DNA of 64,000 bases from Gemmatimonadaceae bacterium. Lineage in GTDB: Bacteria > Gemmatimonadota > Gemmatimonadetes > Gemmatimonadales > Gemmatimonadaceae. The position numbers and the translations under genes are program-made. Numbering within the stretch: the stretch's first letter is position 1; every line of letters starts with the position of its first letter. The stretch is taken from NCBI GenBank assembly GCA_030647905.1, contig JAUSJA010000017.1, positions 62,001-126,000 on the forward strand, read 5' to 3'. Under the pieces are notes generated by a model. The model saw only the letters and a program-made list of their open reading frames with translations. It made no database searches and was not told where the DNA came from. Below are positions 28,015 to 36,268 of this stretch, piece by piece.

Positions 28015-28866
28015 ATGGCACAAACAACACGGGTTTGTCCGGCGCGAATCGCTGATACAAGATGGCATTGCCTCTCCGCCAATCTCTTTGCCGTTTGCTT
28101 GTCGGTTCTCAGTTTTGCCTCTTCCCTCGAAGCGCAAGCGACTCGAGCCGAACCAGTTGAACGCGGCGTTGCCGTAAGTGGTTTCGTCGTATCGGATGGA
28201 AGATTGATATCGGGCGCCGAGGTCACCGTTGTGGGGACGCCTCTGATAACACATTCCGACGCGAACGGCCTGTTCCGTTTTCCTGATGTCGCGCCCGGTC
28301 AACGTGTTATTCAAGTACGTGCTATCGGATTCGTTGCCAAGGATTTTCCTTTGGACCTGCGCGGGAAAGAAGACCGGCGAGTAGTCCTTACACTTCCGAA
28401 GGCCCCGCAACAGCTGCCTGACCTGGAGATCGTTCGGTCAGCTGATAAGCCGCAACGATACGCTCATACCAGCAAGTTTGACCTTTTCTTCGCACGTAAG
28501 GCGCAGGGCATCGGAACGTTCATCACTCGCGAGGAGATTGACAAGCGATTCAAATCGCGGACTCAGGAGCTGCTCCAGACAATCCCCGGAGTTCTCGTGC
28601 GGCAGCACGGCACACAATGGTGGATTCAGTTTCAACGGTGCGGACGCTCAAAGATTCCTGGTAGTGCGACGGCGGGCAAAGAATCCGAGTTGGTAGAGGT
28701 TTTCGTTGACGGTCAGTTCTCACCCGACGGTACAGACCGACTCGAGACAATCACTCCTGCTGAAATCGAAGCAATAGAGATATACAAAGGCCCAGCCCAG
28801 CTGCCGGCGGACGCGCGGGGTCGCGGATGCGGAGCGATCTATGTGTGGCTTCGCGAGGGGTCGTGA
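28015..28866 (+). CDS. Exported protein with carboxypeptidase-like domain and TonB-receptor plug, no barrel
   Basis: A 283-residue protein: an N-terminal signal region, a carboxypeptidase-regulatory beta domain (VVSDGRLISGAEVTVVGTPL, then DANGLFRFPDVAPG) and a TonB-receptor plug (FITREEIDKRF, LQTIPGVLV, VFVDGQFSPDG, ITPAEIEAIEIYKGPAQLP). A true receptor would continue for another 400 or more residues as a barrel; this one stops after the plug. Its composition is visibly less GC-rich than its neighbours and repeat copies lie on both sides, which suggests acquisition. Function is unknown. Confidence 0.7.
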   Translation: MAQTTRVCPARIADTRWHCLSANLFAVCLSVLSFASSLEAQATRAEPVERGVAVSGFVVSDGRLISGAEVTVVGTPLITHSDANGLFRFPDVAPGQRVIQVRAIGFVAKDFPLDLRGKEDRRVVLTLPKAPQQLPDLEIVRSADKPQRYAHTSKFDLFFARKAQGIGTFITREEIDKRFKSRTQELLQTIPGVLVRQHGTQWWIQFQRCGRSKIPGSATAGKESELVEVFVDGQFSPDGTDRLETITPAEIEAIEIYKGPAQLPADARGRGCGAIYVWLREGS

Positions 28867-28877
28867 AACGCGGATTG

Positions 28878-28910
28878 CCGGTCGCCGGGTAGTTCTAAGT
28901 TCCGAAGTTG
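28878..28910 (+). repeat. Third copy of the CCGGTCGCCGGGTAGTT repeat
   Basis: This matches 27923-27955 in the same orientation at 31 of 33 positions. It lies 11 bases past the stop of the plug-domain gene, so that gene is bracketed by direct repeats. Confidence 0.75.
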
Positions 28911-28926
28911 TTCTTTTGTCCCGGCA

Positions 28927-29646
28927 TCAGCTAGCCGCATCGGCGACCTCGTACAGATCTATCCTCTGCCTGATCTTCCCCGCCTCGAAGGCATGCGTCA
29001 CCTTCGACCTGATCACGAGCCGCTCCTCGGCGCACTGCTCGATGAACTCGGGCACGCCGATGCGGCCCGGGTCAGCGAGTATCACCATCCCGCCCGGCGC
29101 GAGACCGCGCTTGAAAATGCCCGGAAGCAGCCGCGCGTACTCCTTTTCGTAGAGGACGTCCGACGCGAGAATCAGGTCGAAGCCCTTCGCTTCGCGTGGA
29201 AACGATCGCCAGTCTATCATCCTCGCTTCGGGCGAGCGGCCGGTATTCCGAAACGCATTGGCGCGGGTGAAGGCGAGCGCGTCGGTGTAGTAATCGGTCG
29301 CCGTCATCTCGTATCCGGCAATCATCGCCCCGATCGTCACGAGCCCGACACCGCATCCGAGCTCGAGACCCTTGCCACCGGTTCGCCGCCCGCCTCTGTC
29401 GGCGAGCGAGACGAGATGCGCCGCGAGGATTGTGGATGAGGGCCAGATATCGGCCCAGTAGGGCAGCCGCTCGTCCATCACGAAGTCCTCTTCGCGGATC
29501 AGGTCGTCGGAATTCTTCGGCCGAAGAATCGAGAACGTGCGGCTGCCCACCTCGACGTCACCGGTGACGGTGTCGAAGCGCTTCTCGAGCGCCTCGACGA
29601 GCTCTTCGCCCTCGAGGTCGGTGAACTCCGCGACGGCGGGCGTCAC
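28927..29646 (-). CDS. SAM-dependent methyltransferase (METTL21-like protein lysine methyltransferase fold)
   Basis: A 239-residue protein with a class I methyltransferase core: motif I ELGCGVGLVTIGAMIAG, the acidic motif II TATDYYTDAL, and FDLILASDVLYEKEY, a D-x-L-Y-like motif seen in protein-lysine methyltransferases of the METTL21/FAM86 group. The target is unknown. Its start overlaps the moeA stop by four bases, making it the last gene of a four-gene operon. Confidence 0.75.
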   Translation of the reverse strand: MTPAVAEFTDLEGEELVEALEKRFDTVTGDVEVGSRTFSILRPKNSDDLIREEDFVMDERLPYWADIWPSSTILAAHLVSLADRGGRRTGGKGLELGCGVGLVTIGAMIAGYEMTATDYYTDALAFTRANAFRNTGRSPEARMIDWRSFPREAKGFDLILASDVLYEKEYARLLPGIFKRGLAPGGMVILADPGRIGVPEFIEQCAEERLVIRSKVTHAFEAGKIRQRIDLYEVADAAS

Positions 29647-30893
29647 GTGAGAGTCAGGTGATCGGTCATGACCATCGTATCCCCGAGAGGAAGCGCGCGA
29701 TGGATCTCACCGGCCGCGAGCTCGAGGCGGTCGCCCGGCAGAATGAGAAGAGCGTTTGCTCGCGCCATCGCCATCAGCCCGGACGAGCTCTGCGAGCCGG
29801 AGAGATCGGCCATGTATTCACCCTCCCCGGTTCGGGTAAGGGCGACGCGAAGGAAGTGCATGAGCAATGCCGCGAGCGTGATCGGACGCGACAGACGCGC
29901 CGGAACGGTCTCACGGAAGAGCGCTGTGAAGCCGAGCATCTTCCGGATCACGGGGCGAACGAAGACCTCGAATGTAACCATCGCGGAAACGGGATTGCCC
30001 GAGAGGCCGATCCACGGCTTGCCGAGGAGCGTTCCGAACGCAAGAGGCGCTCCGGGTCTCATCCGCACCTTCCAGAAGTCGAGCTCACCACCCAGCTCGG
30101 CGAACACGTCGCGCACGTGATCGTGGTCCCCAACGGAAATGCCGGCCGACGTGACGATGAGATCGCACCCGGTCGCGGCAGACAATTTCTCTCGAAGAGA
30201 CGCCGGATCGTCGCGCGCGATGCCGAGATCCACCGGATCTCCACCGGCATCGCGGATGAGTGCCGCGAGGGTGACGGAGTTGGACGACACGATTCGCGTG
30301 CTTGCCTGCTCAGCGGTGAAATCGGCGAGCTCCACGAGCTCGTCTCCCGAGCTGATGAGCGCAATCCGAGGCGCGCGATGCATCTGAACGGTCTTGATGC
30401 CGGCCGACGCGATGGCGCCGATATGGGCGACGCGGAGTAGCTCACCCGCATCGAACAGGATGTCCCCGGCGCGGAAATCCTCGCCCGACTTGCGGATGTT
30501 TCTGCCCACATCGCGCAGTTTGAGAATCGTCACTATGTCTCGGCCTTCGTCCGTGTCTTCCCGCCGCACGACGGTGTCGGCTCCCGCCGGCACCGGGGCG
30601 CCGGTCATGACGCGAGTCGCTTCGCGCGGCCCGATCGCGCGGGAAGGGAAACCGCCCGCGGCAACGGTCTCCACGACACGAAGCTGCGCGGGCGCGGGCC
30701 GCGGAGCGACCATATCCGCCTGGCGAACCGCGTACCCGTCCATGGACGAGTTATCCCACGGCGGCGACGTGAGAGGAGAAACGACACGCTCCGCCAGAAC
30801 CCTGCCGGCTGCGTTGCCAGTCGCTACAGTCTCCGCAGGCAGCGCCTCGATCCGTCGCAGGATCCTCGCGCTCGCCTCGGCGACAGGAATCAA
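29643..30893 (-). CDS. moeA: Molybdopterin molybdotransferase
   Basis: A 416-residue protein of normal MoeA length. Seen motifs are the N-terminal SPPWDNSSMDGYAVR, MTGAPVPAGADTVVRRED, the MoCF-domain segments TSAGISVGDHDHV and GLSGNPVSAMVTFEVFV. MoeA inserts molybdate into adenylylated molybdopterin. The likely user in this window is the molybdenum hydroxylase at 13756-16385. It overlaps dacB upstream and the methyltransferase downstream by four bases each. Confidence 0.93.
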   Translation of the reverse strand: MIPVAEASARILRRIEALPAETVATGNAAGRVLAERVVSPLTSPPWDNSSMDGYAVRQADMVAPRPAPAQLRVVETVAAGGFPSRAIGPREATRVMTGAPVPAGADTVVRREDTDEGRDIVTILKLRDVGRNIRKSGEDFRAGDILFDAGELLRVAHIGAIASAGIKTVQMHRAPRIALISSGDELVELADFTAEQASTRIVSSNSVTLAALIRDAGGDPVDLGIARDDPASLREKLSAATGCDLIVTSAGISVGDHDHVRDVFAELGGELDFWKVRMRPGAPLAFGTLLGKPWIGLSGNPVSAMVTFEVFVRPVIRKMLGFTALFRETVPARLSRPITLAALLMHFLRVALTRTGEGEYMADLSGSQSSSGLMAMARANALLILPGDRLELAAGEIHRALPLGDTMVMTDHLTLT

Positions 30894-32227
30894 CGGGACC
30901 GGCTTCGGTAGTTCGCCAGGAGAACGCCGACGGCGTCCTGGGCTCGCGTTATCTCCGACACCCGCGTGGTGAAGTGGTTGGAGAGAAAGCTGAACACGAG
31001 CCGGTCGCCATCCGCGGTCGTCACGTATCCGGACAACGAGCGCACGAACTCGATCGTCCCGGTCTTGGCGTGCATGTTGTTGGCAGCCGCAGTACCGGCC
31101 ATCCGGGTCCTGATCGTTCCATCCACTCCGGCGATTGGCAGCGCCTCGTAGAAAGCGCTGAACGCGGTGTCGCGCTGCATCGCAACGAGAATCTTCACCA
31201 TCGTCTCCGGCGTCACGAGGTCATGGCGCGACAATCCGCTGCCATCGTTGACCACTGCGCCTGTCGAGTCCACTCCCCACGCCCGGAGCTGACGCGTGAT
31301 CACCACCGCACCGCTGTCGGGAATGCCGACGCCCGTGCGCTCGAGGCCCAGGGTCTTGATCAGGATCTCGCCGATCTGGTTCTGCGACGGCTTGAGGAAA
31401 TGCTTCAGGATCTCGCGAAGCGGCGGCGAATCGAACGAGTACAACGTGTCCAGCGGTGCGTCGAGCGCGACGATGCTGTCGGAGACGCCGAGCCCGGCGG
31501 CGATTCCGCGGGCGCGGAGGGCGGTGTCGAGCGCGGCCAGGTACGCTCTGGTGGGGTTGTTGGTGCCGACGAACTCGACGGTGTCGCCGCTCGCGCGATG
31601 AACGACGGTGCGCACCATTCCTTCGTTGAATAGAAGCTCGTCGGTCGGAGTGCCGCTCGACGTCATGTCGTCGAGCTCCCATCCGTATCCGTAGATGTTG
31701 TCCGGGAACGCGTCGTCGCCGGGACGGAGCGACCCGGTGATGCGACGGATGCCGCGTGCCGAAAGGGAGTCGGCGACAGCGTTCATCGCGTTCATCGCGC
31801 TGCCGCGCATCCGGTCGCTGAGACTCGGATCGCCCCGGCCGATGACGATGAGATCCCCGTTCAGTGTCCCTTCGCTGAGAGTGCCACGAGTGCCCATTAC
31901 GGTGCGGAACCGGTAGTCCGGGCCGAGTTGCGCAAGAGCGACCGACGACGTGAGCACTTTCTGGTTGGACGCCGGCATGAAGAGCTTGCCGGCGTTCCGG
32001 GAGAAGATCGTGTCGCCTGTACGCGGGTTCACGATGAGCAGGCCGATCTGCGCGTTGGCGAATTTCGGATCGCTCACGAGCGAGTCAATTGACGAACGAA
32101 GCACTTCGAGCGGCGCCCGCACGGGAATCGGGCGCCGCGTCGAAGGCCATGGCGCGCATGCCGCAAAGCTCATGGTGAGCGCGGCAGCGGCAACGGCCGT
32201 GCGGCGCGATGAAAGCAGGGGCATCAT
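30890..32227 (-). CDS. dacB: D-alanyl-D-alanine carboxypeptidase/endopeptidase, PBP4 family (S13)
   Basis: A 445-residue exported penicillin-binding protein. A lipobox-like segment ends at Cys24 (LTMSFAAC). The active site shows SxxK at S87-K90 (PASNQKVLTSS), the DGSGLSRHD segment of PBP4 enzymes and KTG in MHAKTGTIEF. It trims or cleaves peptidoglycan cross-links in the periplasm. It is second in the operon, overlapping the PTPS-family gene upstream and moeA downstream by a few bases. Confidence 0.9.
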   Translation of the reverse strand: MMPLLSSRRTAVAAAALTMSFAACAPWPSTRRPIPVRAPLEVLRSSIDSLVSDPKFANAQIGLLIVNPRTGDTIFSRNAGKLFMPASNQKVLTSSVALAQLGPDYRFRTVMGTRGTLSEGTLNGDLIVIGRGDPSLSDRMRGSAMNAMNAVADSLSARGIRRITGSLRPGDDAFPDNIYGYGWELDDMTSSGTPTDELLFNEGMVRTVVHRASGDTVEFVGTNNPTRAYLAALDTALRARGIAAGLGVSDSIVALDAPLDTLYSFDSPPLREILKHFLKPSQNQIGEILIKTLGLERTGVGIPDSGAVVITRQLRAWGVDSTGAVVNDGSGLSRHDLVTPETMVKILVAMQRDTAFSAFYEALPIAGVDGTIRTRMAGTAAANNMHAKTGTIEFVRSLSGYVTTADGDRLVFSFLSNHFTTRVSEITRAQDAVGVLLANYRSRSR

Positions 32228-32646
32228 TCTCCGCGATACGACGCGCTGAGCGTCTGGTCTTCGGCGATCGTGACGCTCTCGATCCGCGCCGGCTTCGGAA
32301 GCCGCGCGCCGACGCGGTCGAAGATGAATCGAGCCAGGTTCTCCCCGCTCGGCACCAGCTTCCCATCGGCGAACTCGGGGACGTCCACGTTGATGTTGCG
32401 GTGATCGAACCGCGTCTTCACTTCATCCGCGAGAATCCGGTCGAGCTCGCCGAGGTCCACGATGAAACCGGTGAGCGGGTCTATCTCGCCGGCAATCGTC
32501 ACGTGGCAGACGTAGCTGTGGCCATGGTAGCTCTCGCGGGCGCAGAGCCCGAAGGCCGCCTGGTTCTTTTCGTCACTCCATTCGGGGCGACGGTATCGGT
32601 GGGCCGCCGCGAAAGTCACGCGGCGCGTCAATTGTGCACGGGGCAT
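32224..32646 (-). CDS. 6-pyruvoyl-tetrahydropterin synthase/QueD family enzyme (CxxExxHGH type)
   Basis: A 140-residue protein with zinc ligands His16, His41 and His43. The active-site signature is C35-A-R-E38-S-Y-HGH, which is the CxxExxHGH pattern described for PTPS-I/III proteins that can serve both pterin/folate and queuosine pathways; QueD proper has CxxxHGH. SGENLARFIF follows near residue 100. It is the first gene of the operon with dacB, moeA and the methyltransferase. Which pathway it serves is open. Confidence 0.85.
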   Translation of the reverse strand: MPRAQLTRRVTFAAAHRYRRPEWSDEKNQAAFGLCARESYHGHSYVCHVTIAGEIDPLTGFIVDLGELDRILADEVKTRFDHRNINVDVPEFADGKLVPSGENLARFIFDRVGARLPKPARIESVTIAEDQTLSASYRGE

Positions 32647-32704
32647 GTCGGTAATCTGCCTTGCGCCAGCCGGATGCGCAGCGGGGGTAGTGGGTCAGTT
32701 CCCG

Positions 32705-32750
32705 CGTCCGCCAGCTACTCTACGCGGCAGCGGACAGGGCTGGTCTCACC
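32705..32750 (+). repeat. REP-like dispersed repeat, copy A
   Basis: One of three related intergenic sequences in this window, sharing GCTACTCTAC and GGCAGCGG with copies at 53743-53790 and 63140-63188. It has GC-rich ends able to pair (TCCGC with GCGGA). It lies between the PTPS-family gene and the BON-domain gene. Confidence 0.6.
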
Positions 32751-32791
32751 AGATTTCCCCCTTTCCACCGAAGCGGCGCAAGCGCGAAGCC

Positions 32792-33295
32792 TCACCGGCC
32801 AATATCGTCTTGATCCTGCCCGCTCATGCCTTCCGGTGTTGGACTCTCGGGAGGAATCCACGGCCGCCCGCCCTCGGTGGCTTCGCGCACGTCGTGTGTC
32901 CCCTCGGAGTCGTCGCGCGACATGTCTGCGAGGTGCTCCGACTCGGGACTGAACGGGCCAGAGACTTCGCCGAGCAGCAGTCCGCTGTGCTTCTCCTCGT
33001 CGGCGATGTGCTCGTCTGCTGCCTCGGGGCTCTCCGCCCTCCGGAGTTCGTCCACGACGAGCTCGTTGTTCACGAGCGACAGCCCGATCACGTCGGTGAG
33101 CAGATGGTCCGCGATCCGCACCTCTTCTTCGGTGCCCACGCGCCCGGTCAGAGTCACCGCGCCCTCGCTCACCACCACAGCGATGTCGTTGGCATCTATG
33201 GAGTTGTTCGAGGCGAGCTGTTCGCGTACGAGCGTGCGGAGCTCATCGTCGGTCAGGTTCTCGATCTCGTCGGTGTTGTCGAAGTCGTCAACCAT
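32792..33295 (-). CDS. BON-domain protein
   Basis: A 167-residue acidic, hydrophilic protein without signal peptide. Residues about 15-85 form a BON domain (LRTLVREQLASNNSIDANDI, VVVSEGAVTLTGRVGTEEEV, then LTDVIGLSLVNNELVVDELR), a fold associated with membranes or lipid. The C-terminal half is low complexity and rich in Glu, Asp and Pro. ATG 33295 is preferred over a TTG at 33316 because GGAGG sits just before it. It ends a unit with gpmI and the outer-membrane protein gene. Confidence 0.7.
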   Translation of the reverse strand: MVDDFDNTDEIENLTDDELRTLVREQLASNNSIDANDIAVVVSEGAVTLTGRVGTEEEVRIADHLLTDVIGLSLVNNELVVDELRRAESPEAADEHIADEEKHSGLLLGEVSGPFSPESEHLADMSRDDSEGTHDVREATEGGRPWIPPESPTPEGMSGQDQDDIGR

Positions 33296-33336
33296 CCATC
33301 CTCCCGCGCGGGGCAAATGACGCGAGTCGCGCCAAA

Positions 33337-34032
33337 TCAGCGGAAGAGGAGGTACGATGCCCCGAGGGTGAAACCGAGGTTCCTCTTCCAGAAATTCTTC
33401 GCCTGCTTGCTGTCCAGGACAGTCGTGTTGTCCGACGTGGTGGAGTAGTAATCCACGGGATACTTGATCTGATAGATGTAAGTCCCCGCATCCGCTCTCA
33501 CCTGGAAACGTCCGCCCGACACGAATCGCAGACCACCGGCGAGTGAAAAGGCAAATGTAGTGCCGAGATTGAACGGGTCCTTGTCCGCCTGCTTGTCGAG
33601 ATCGCTGGCGAGGCCGACGCCGGTGTAAATGACGGGAACCACACCGTGCCAGGTCCGCTGTCCCGTGAGATTGAACGACAGCCCCACGTCCACGAGGTAG
33701 ACGGGCCAGCTCTGCACCCCGAGATCGCGTGACGCCGTGGGCTGGCTCGGGTCTATGACTTTCCGTTCGCTCATCACGTTGGCGAGGCGAAACACGATCT
33801 GCGCGGGGCCGCCGACGGCGACCTCATACCGCACGCCCGCCATGGGAGCGCTGCGCGGAGCGGCGCCTGCCGGATCCTTGCCTGCGATGTAGTAACCGCC
33901 GAAAAGAGTTGCTTCCTGCTTATACTCGAGATCGCGGAACGGGCTCTTCGGAGGCGGATATCCGACGTCCACCTGCGCCGCCGCGGGAACAGCCGTTACT
34001 GCCAGAGCCAACGCGAACAACACCTGCTTCAT
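33337..34032 (-). CDS. Predicted outer-membrane beta-barrel protein
   Basis: A 231-residue protein with a signal peptide (MKQVLFALALAVTAVPAAAQ) and alternating hydrophobic strands typical of small barrels (ATLFGGYYIAG, YLVDVGLSFNLTG, GFTLGASYLLFR with a terminal aromatic-rich strand). It overlaps the gpmI stop by four bases, so it is translationally coupled to a glycolytic enzyme, an odd pairing. No substrate can be proposed. Confidence 0.65.
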   Translation of the reverse strand: MKQVLFALALAVTAVPAAAQVDVGYPPPKSPFRDLEYKQEATLFGGYYIAGKDPAGAAPRSAPMAGVRYEVAVGGPAQIVFRLANVMSERKVIDPSQPTASRDLGVQSWPVYLVDVGLSFNLTGQRTWHGVVPVIYTGVGLASDLDKQADKDPFNLGTTFAFSLAGGLRFVSGGRFQVRADAGTYIYQIKYPVDYYSTTSDNTTVLDSKQAKNFWKRNLGFTLGASYLLFR

Positions 34033-35612
34033 TTCATCTCTCCGAGATTGTTTCCGGTCATCTCCGGCGGCTGCTCGATGCCCATCATCCTTAATATAGT
34101 AGGCCCCACATCGCACAAAGCTCCGCCGCCGCGCAGCGCCTGGAGCGAGTCGTCGTTGAGCGCGACGATCGGCACCGGACTCGTGGTGTGAGCCGTGTGC
34201 GGCCCGCCTGTCGCCGGATCTATCATCATCTCCGCGTTGCCATGGTCCGCCGTGATGAGCAGCCGGGTCCCCGAAGATTTCGCCGCCTTCATCACTCGCG
34301 CGAGACACGCGTCCACCGTCTCCACCGCCTTTATCGTCGCCTCCATCGAGCCGCTGTGTCCCACCATGTCGGCGTTGGCGTAGTTGCAGAGAATGAAATC
34401 GTGCGATCGCGCTTCGATGGACCTGCACAGCACATCGGTAATCCCGGGAGCGCTCATCTCCGGCATCAGGTCGTACGTCGCGACCTTCTGGCTCGGGATC
34501 AGGATCCTCTCCTCACCCGCGAACGCCTCCTCGCGCCCGCCGTTGAAGAAGTAAGTCACATGGGGGTACTTCTCGGTTTCCGCGGTCTTCAGCATGGTGC
34601 GCCCTTGCCCCGACAGCACTTCGGCGACGATCCGCGCCATGGACTGCGGTGCGAACGCCACCGGAAGGTCAAAGGTCCTGTCGTATGAGGTCAGCGTGGT
34701 GACGGAAACGCGCGGCCGATGTGACACGTCGAATCCGGAGAACGCGGGATCGATCAACGTCTGCACGATCTGACGCATCCGGTCGGACCGGTAATTGAAG
34801 CAGATGACGGCGTCGCCGTCGCGCATCGGAGCCACCGGAGCGTCGTTCTCCACGATCACGACAGGAAGCATGAACTCGTCGGTGACACCGGCATCGTATG
34901 ACGCCCGGATGGCACCCGTCGGTCCGCTCGCGCTCGCACTCGCGCTTGGGCCCGCCCCGTCCACGACGGCGCGATACGCGAGCTCGGTGCGCTGCCACCG
35001 CCGGTCGCGATCCATCGCGTAGTAGCGCCCCGACACGCTGGCGATACGCACTGTGGTGCCGCATTCGGCGCCATTCCCCGTCGTTGCCGCGATGCGCGCG
35101 AGCAGTTCCTCCATGTAGGCAAGGCCGGAGGTCGGCATCGTGTCGCGTCCGTCCATGAATGCGTGTATCGCGACCCGTGGCACCCGCTCGTGCACTGCCA
35201 GCTCGATCAGCGCGAAGAGATGCGCGTCTATCGCGTGCACGCCACCAGCGCCGATGAGCCCCATCAGGTGCAGCGTGCCGTCGTTCTCCTTCACTTCCTC
35301 GCACGCGGCGACGAGCGCGGGATTGCGGAAGAAGCTCCCGCCCGCGATCGAGCTCGATATCCGCACGAGATCCTGCATCACCACGCGGCCCGCGCCGAGG
35401 TTGAGGTGGCCGACCTCGCTGTTTCCCATCTGTCCTTCGGGAAGGCCCACGCGCGTGCCGGACGCCGCGAGCAGCGTGCGCGCGGGATGCTTCCAGATCG
35501 CGTCCCAGGTGGGCGTGTCGGCGAGGGCGATTGCATTGCCCTCGGTTTCCTCGCGATAGCCCCAGCCATCGAGAACGATCAAAGCGACTGGTCGCGACGT
35601 ATCGCTGGCCAT
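34029..35612 (-). CDS. gpmI: 2,3-bisphosphoglycerate-independent phosphoglycerate mutase
   Basis: A 527-residue enzyme within the usual 510-550 range. ALIVLDGWGYRE (Asp15) and the nucleophile Ser65 in MGNSEVGHLNLG are seen, as are the metal-binding ITADHGNAEMM and GPHTAHTTSPVP. It interconverts 3- and 2-phosphoglycerate in glycolysis. ATG 35612 is chosen because the family begins at that point; an ATG at 35660 would add 16 residues. It diverges from the SH3-protein gene. Confidence 0.93.
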   Translation of the reverse strand: MASDTSRPVALIVLDGWGYREETEGNAIALADTPTWDAIWKHPARTLLAASGTRVGLPEGQMGNSEVGHLNLGAGRVVMQDLVRISSSIAGGSFFRNPALVAACEEVKENDGTLHLMGLIGAGGVHAIDAHLFALIELAVHERVPRVAIHAFMDGRDTMPTSGLAYMEELLARIAATTGNGAECGTTVRIASVSGRYYAMDRDRRWQRTELAYRAVVDGAGPSASASASGPTGAIRASYDAGVTDEFMLPVVIVENDAPVAPMRDGDAVICFNYRSDRMRQIVQTLIDPAFSGFDVSHRPRVSVTTLTSYDRTFDLPVAFAPQSMARIVAEVLSGQGRTMLKTAETEKYPHVTYFFNGGREEAFAGEERILIPSQKVATYDLMPEMSAPGITDVLCRSIEARSHDFILCNYANADMVGHSGSMEATIKAVETVDACLARVMKAAKSSGTRLLITADHGNAEMMIDPATGGPHTAHTTSPVPIVALNDDSLQALRGGGALCDVGPTILRMMGIEQPPEMTGNNLGEMK

Positions 35613-35692
35613 ATTTGCCCGCTGCGTGTAAGAGTGTAGGTTAGAAACCGGCTCTGCCAAATGTACGCCTCACAAAAAGTCCTATCCAGCCA

Positions 35693-36268
35693 ATGCGAAG
35701 CACCGTCGTACTCGCACTGATCGTCGTCGTCCGCGGGCTCGCCGCCCAGGAGAGCGCACCGCACGTCGCAACGAAGACAACGGTCGTCCGGCCCGCACCG
35801 ACCACCGGCGCTACGCCGAGCCCGGCGATCGGAGAAATCGCAAAAGGCGCAACCGTGGATGTCATAGCCCGCGACCGCGACTGGGTTCGCGTGCGCCTCG
35901 AAGGATGGGTGCGCGAGTCCGATCTCATCGTTGCCGACAGCACTCTCCGCCCGCTGAGCGTCGCCGATATCCGCAGCGATCCGACCTCCGCTCGCGGCAA
36001 GCTGGTGCGATGGGACGTGGAAGTGGTCTCGGTTCAGACAGCCGACGCCCTGCGGACCGGTCTCCGGCCGGGAGAACATTATCTGCTCGCGCTTGGTCCA
36101 GGCGCCGAGAAGACGCTGGTTTACATTGGTGTACCTCCGGGCCTGCTCCAGAGTGCGCGGAGCTTGCCCCCACTGGCCCAGGTGACGGTTACCGCGCGCA
36201 TCAGGAACGGCAGAAGCGAGCCCGCAGGTGTCCCGATCCTCGACCTTCAAAGTCTCACCCGACGATAA
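35693..36268 (+). CDS. Exported SH3-like domain protein
   Basis: A 191-residue protein with a signal peptide (MRSTVVLALIVVVRGLAAQ). Residues about 45-80 resemble a bacterial SH3 domain (IAKGATVDVIARDRDWVRVR, then EGWVRESDLI), a fold that often binds peptidoglycan. A second domain of unknown type follows. It is the first gene of a six-gene cell-envelope operon and its stop shares one base with the next start. Confidence 0.65.
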   Translation: MRSTVVLALIVVVRGLAAQESAPHVATKTTVVRPAPTTGATPSPAIGEIAKGATVDVIARDRDWVRVRLEGWVRESDLIVADSTLRPLSVADIRSDPTSARGKLVRWDVEVVSVQTADALRTGLRPGEHYLLALGPGAEKTLVYIGVPPGLLQSARSLPPLAQVTVTARIRNGRSEPAGVPILDLQSLTRR

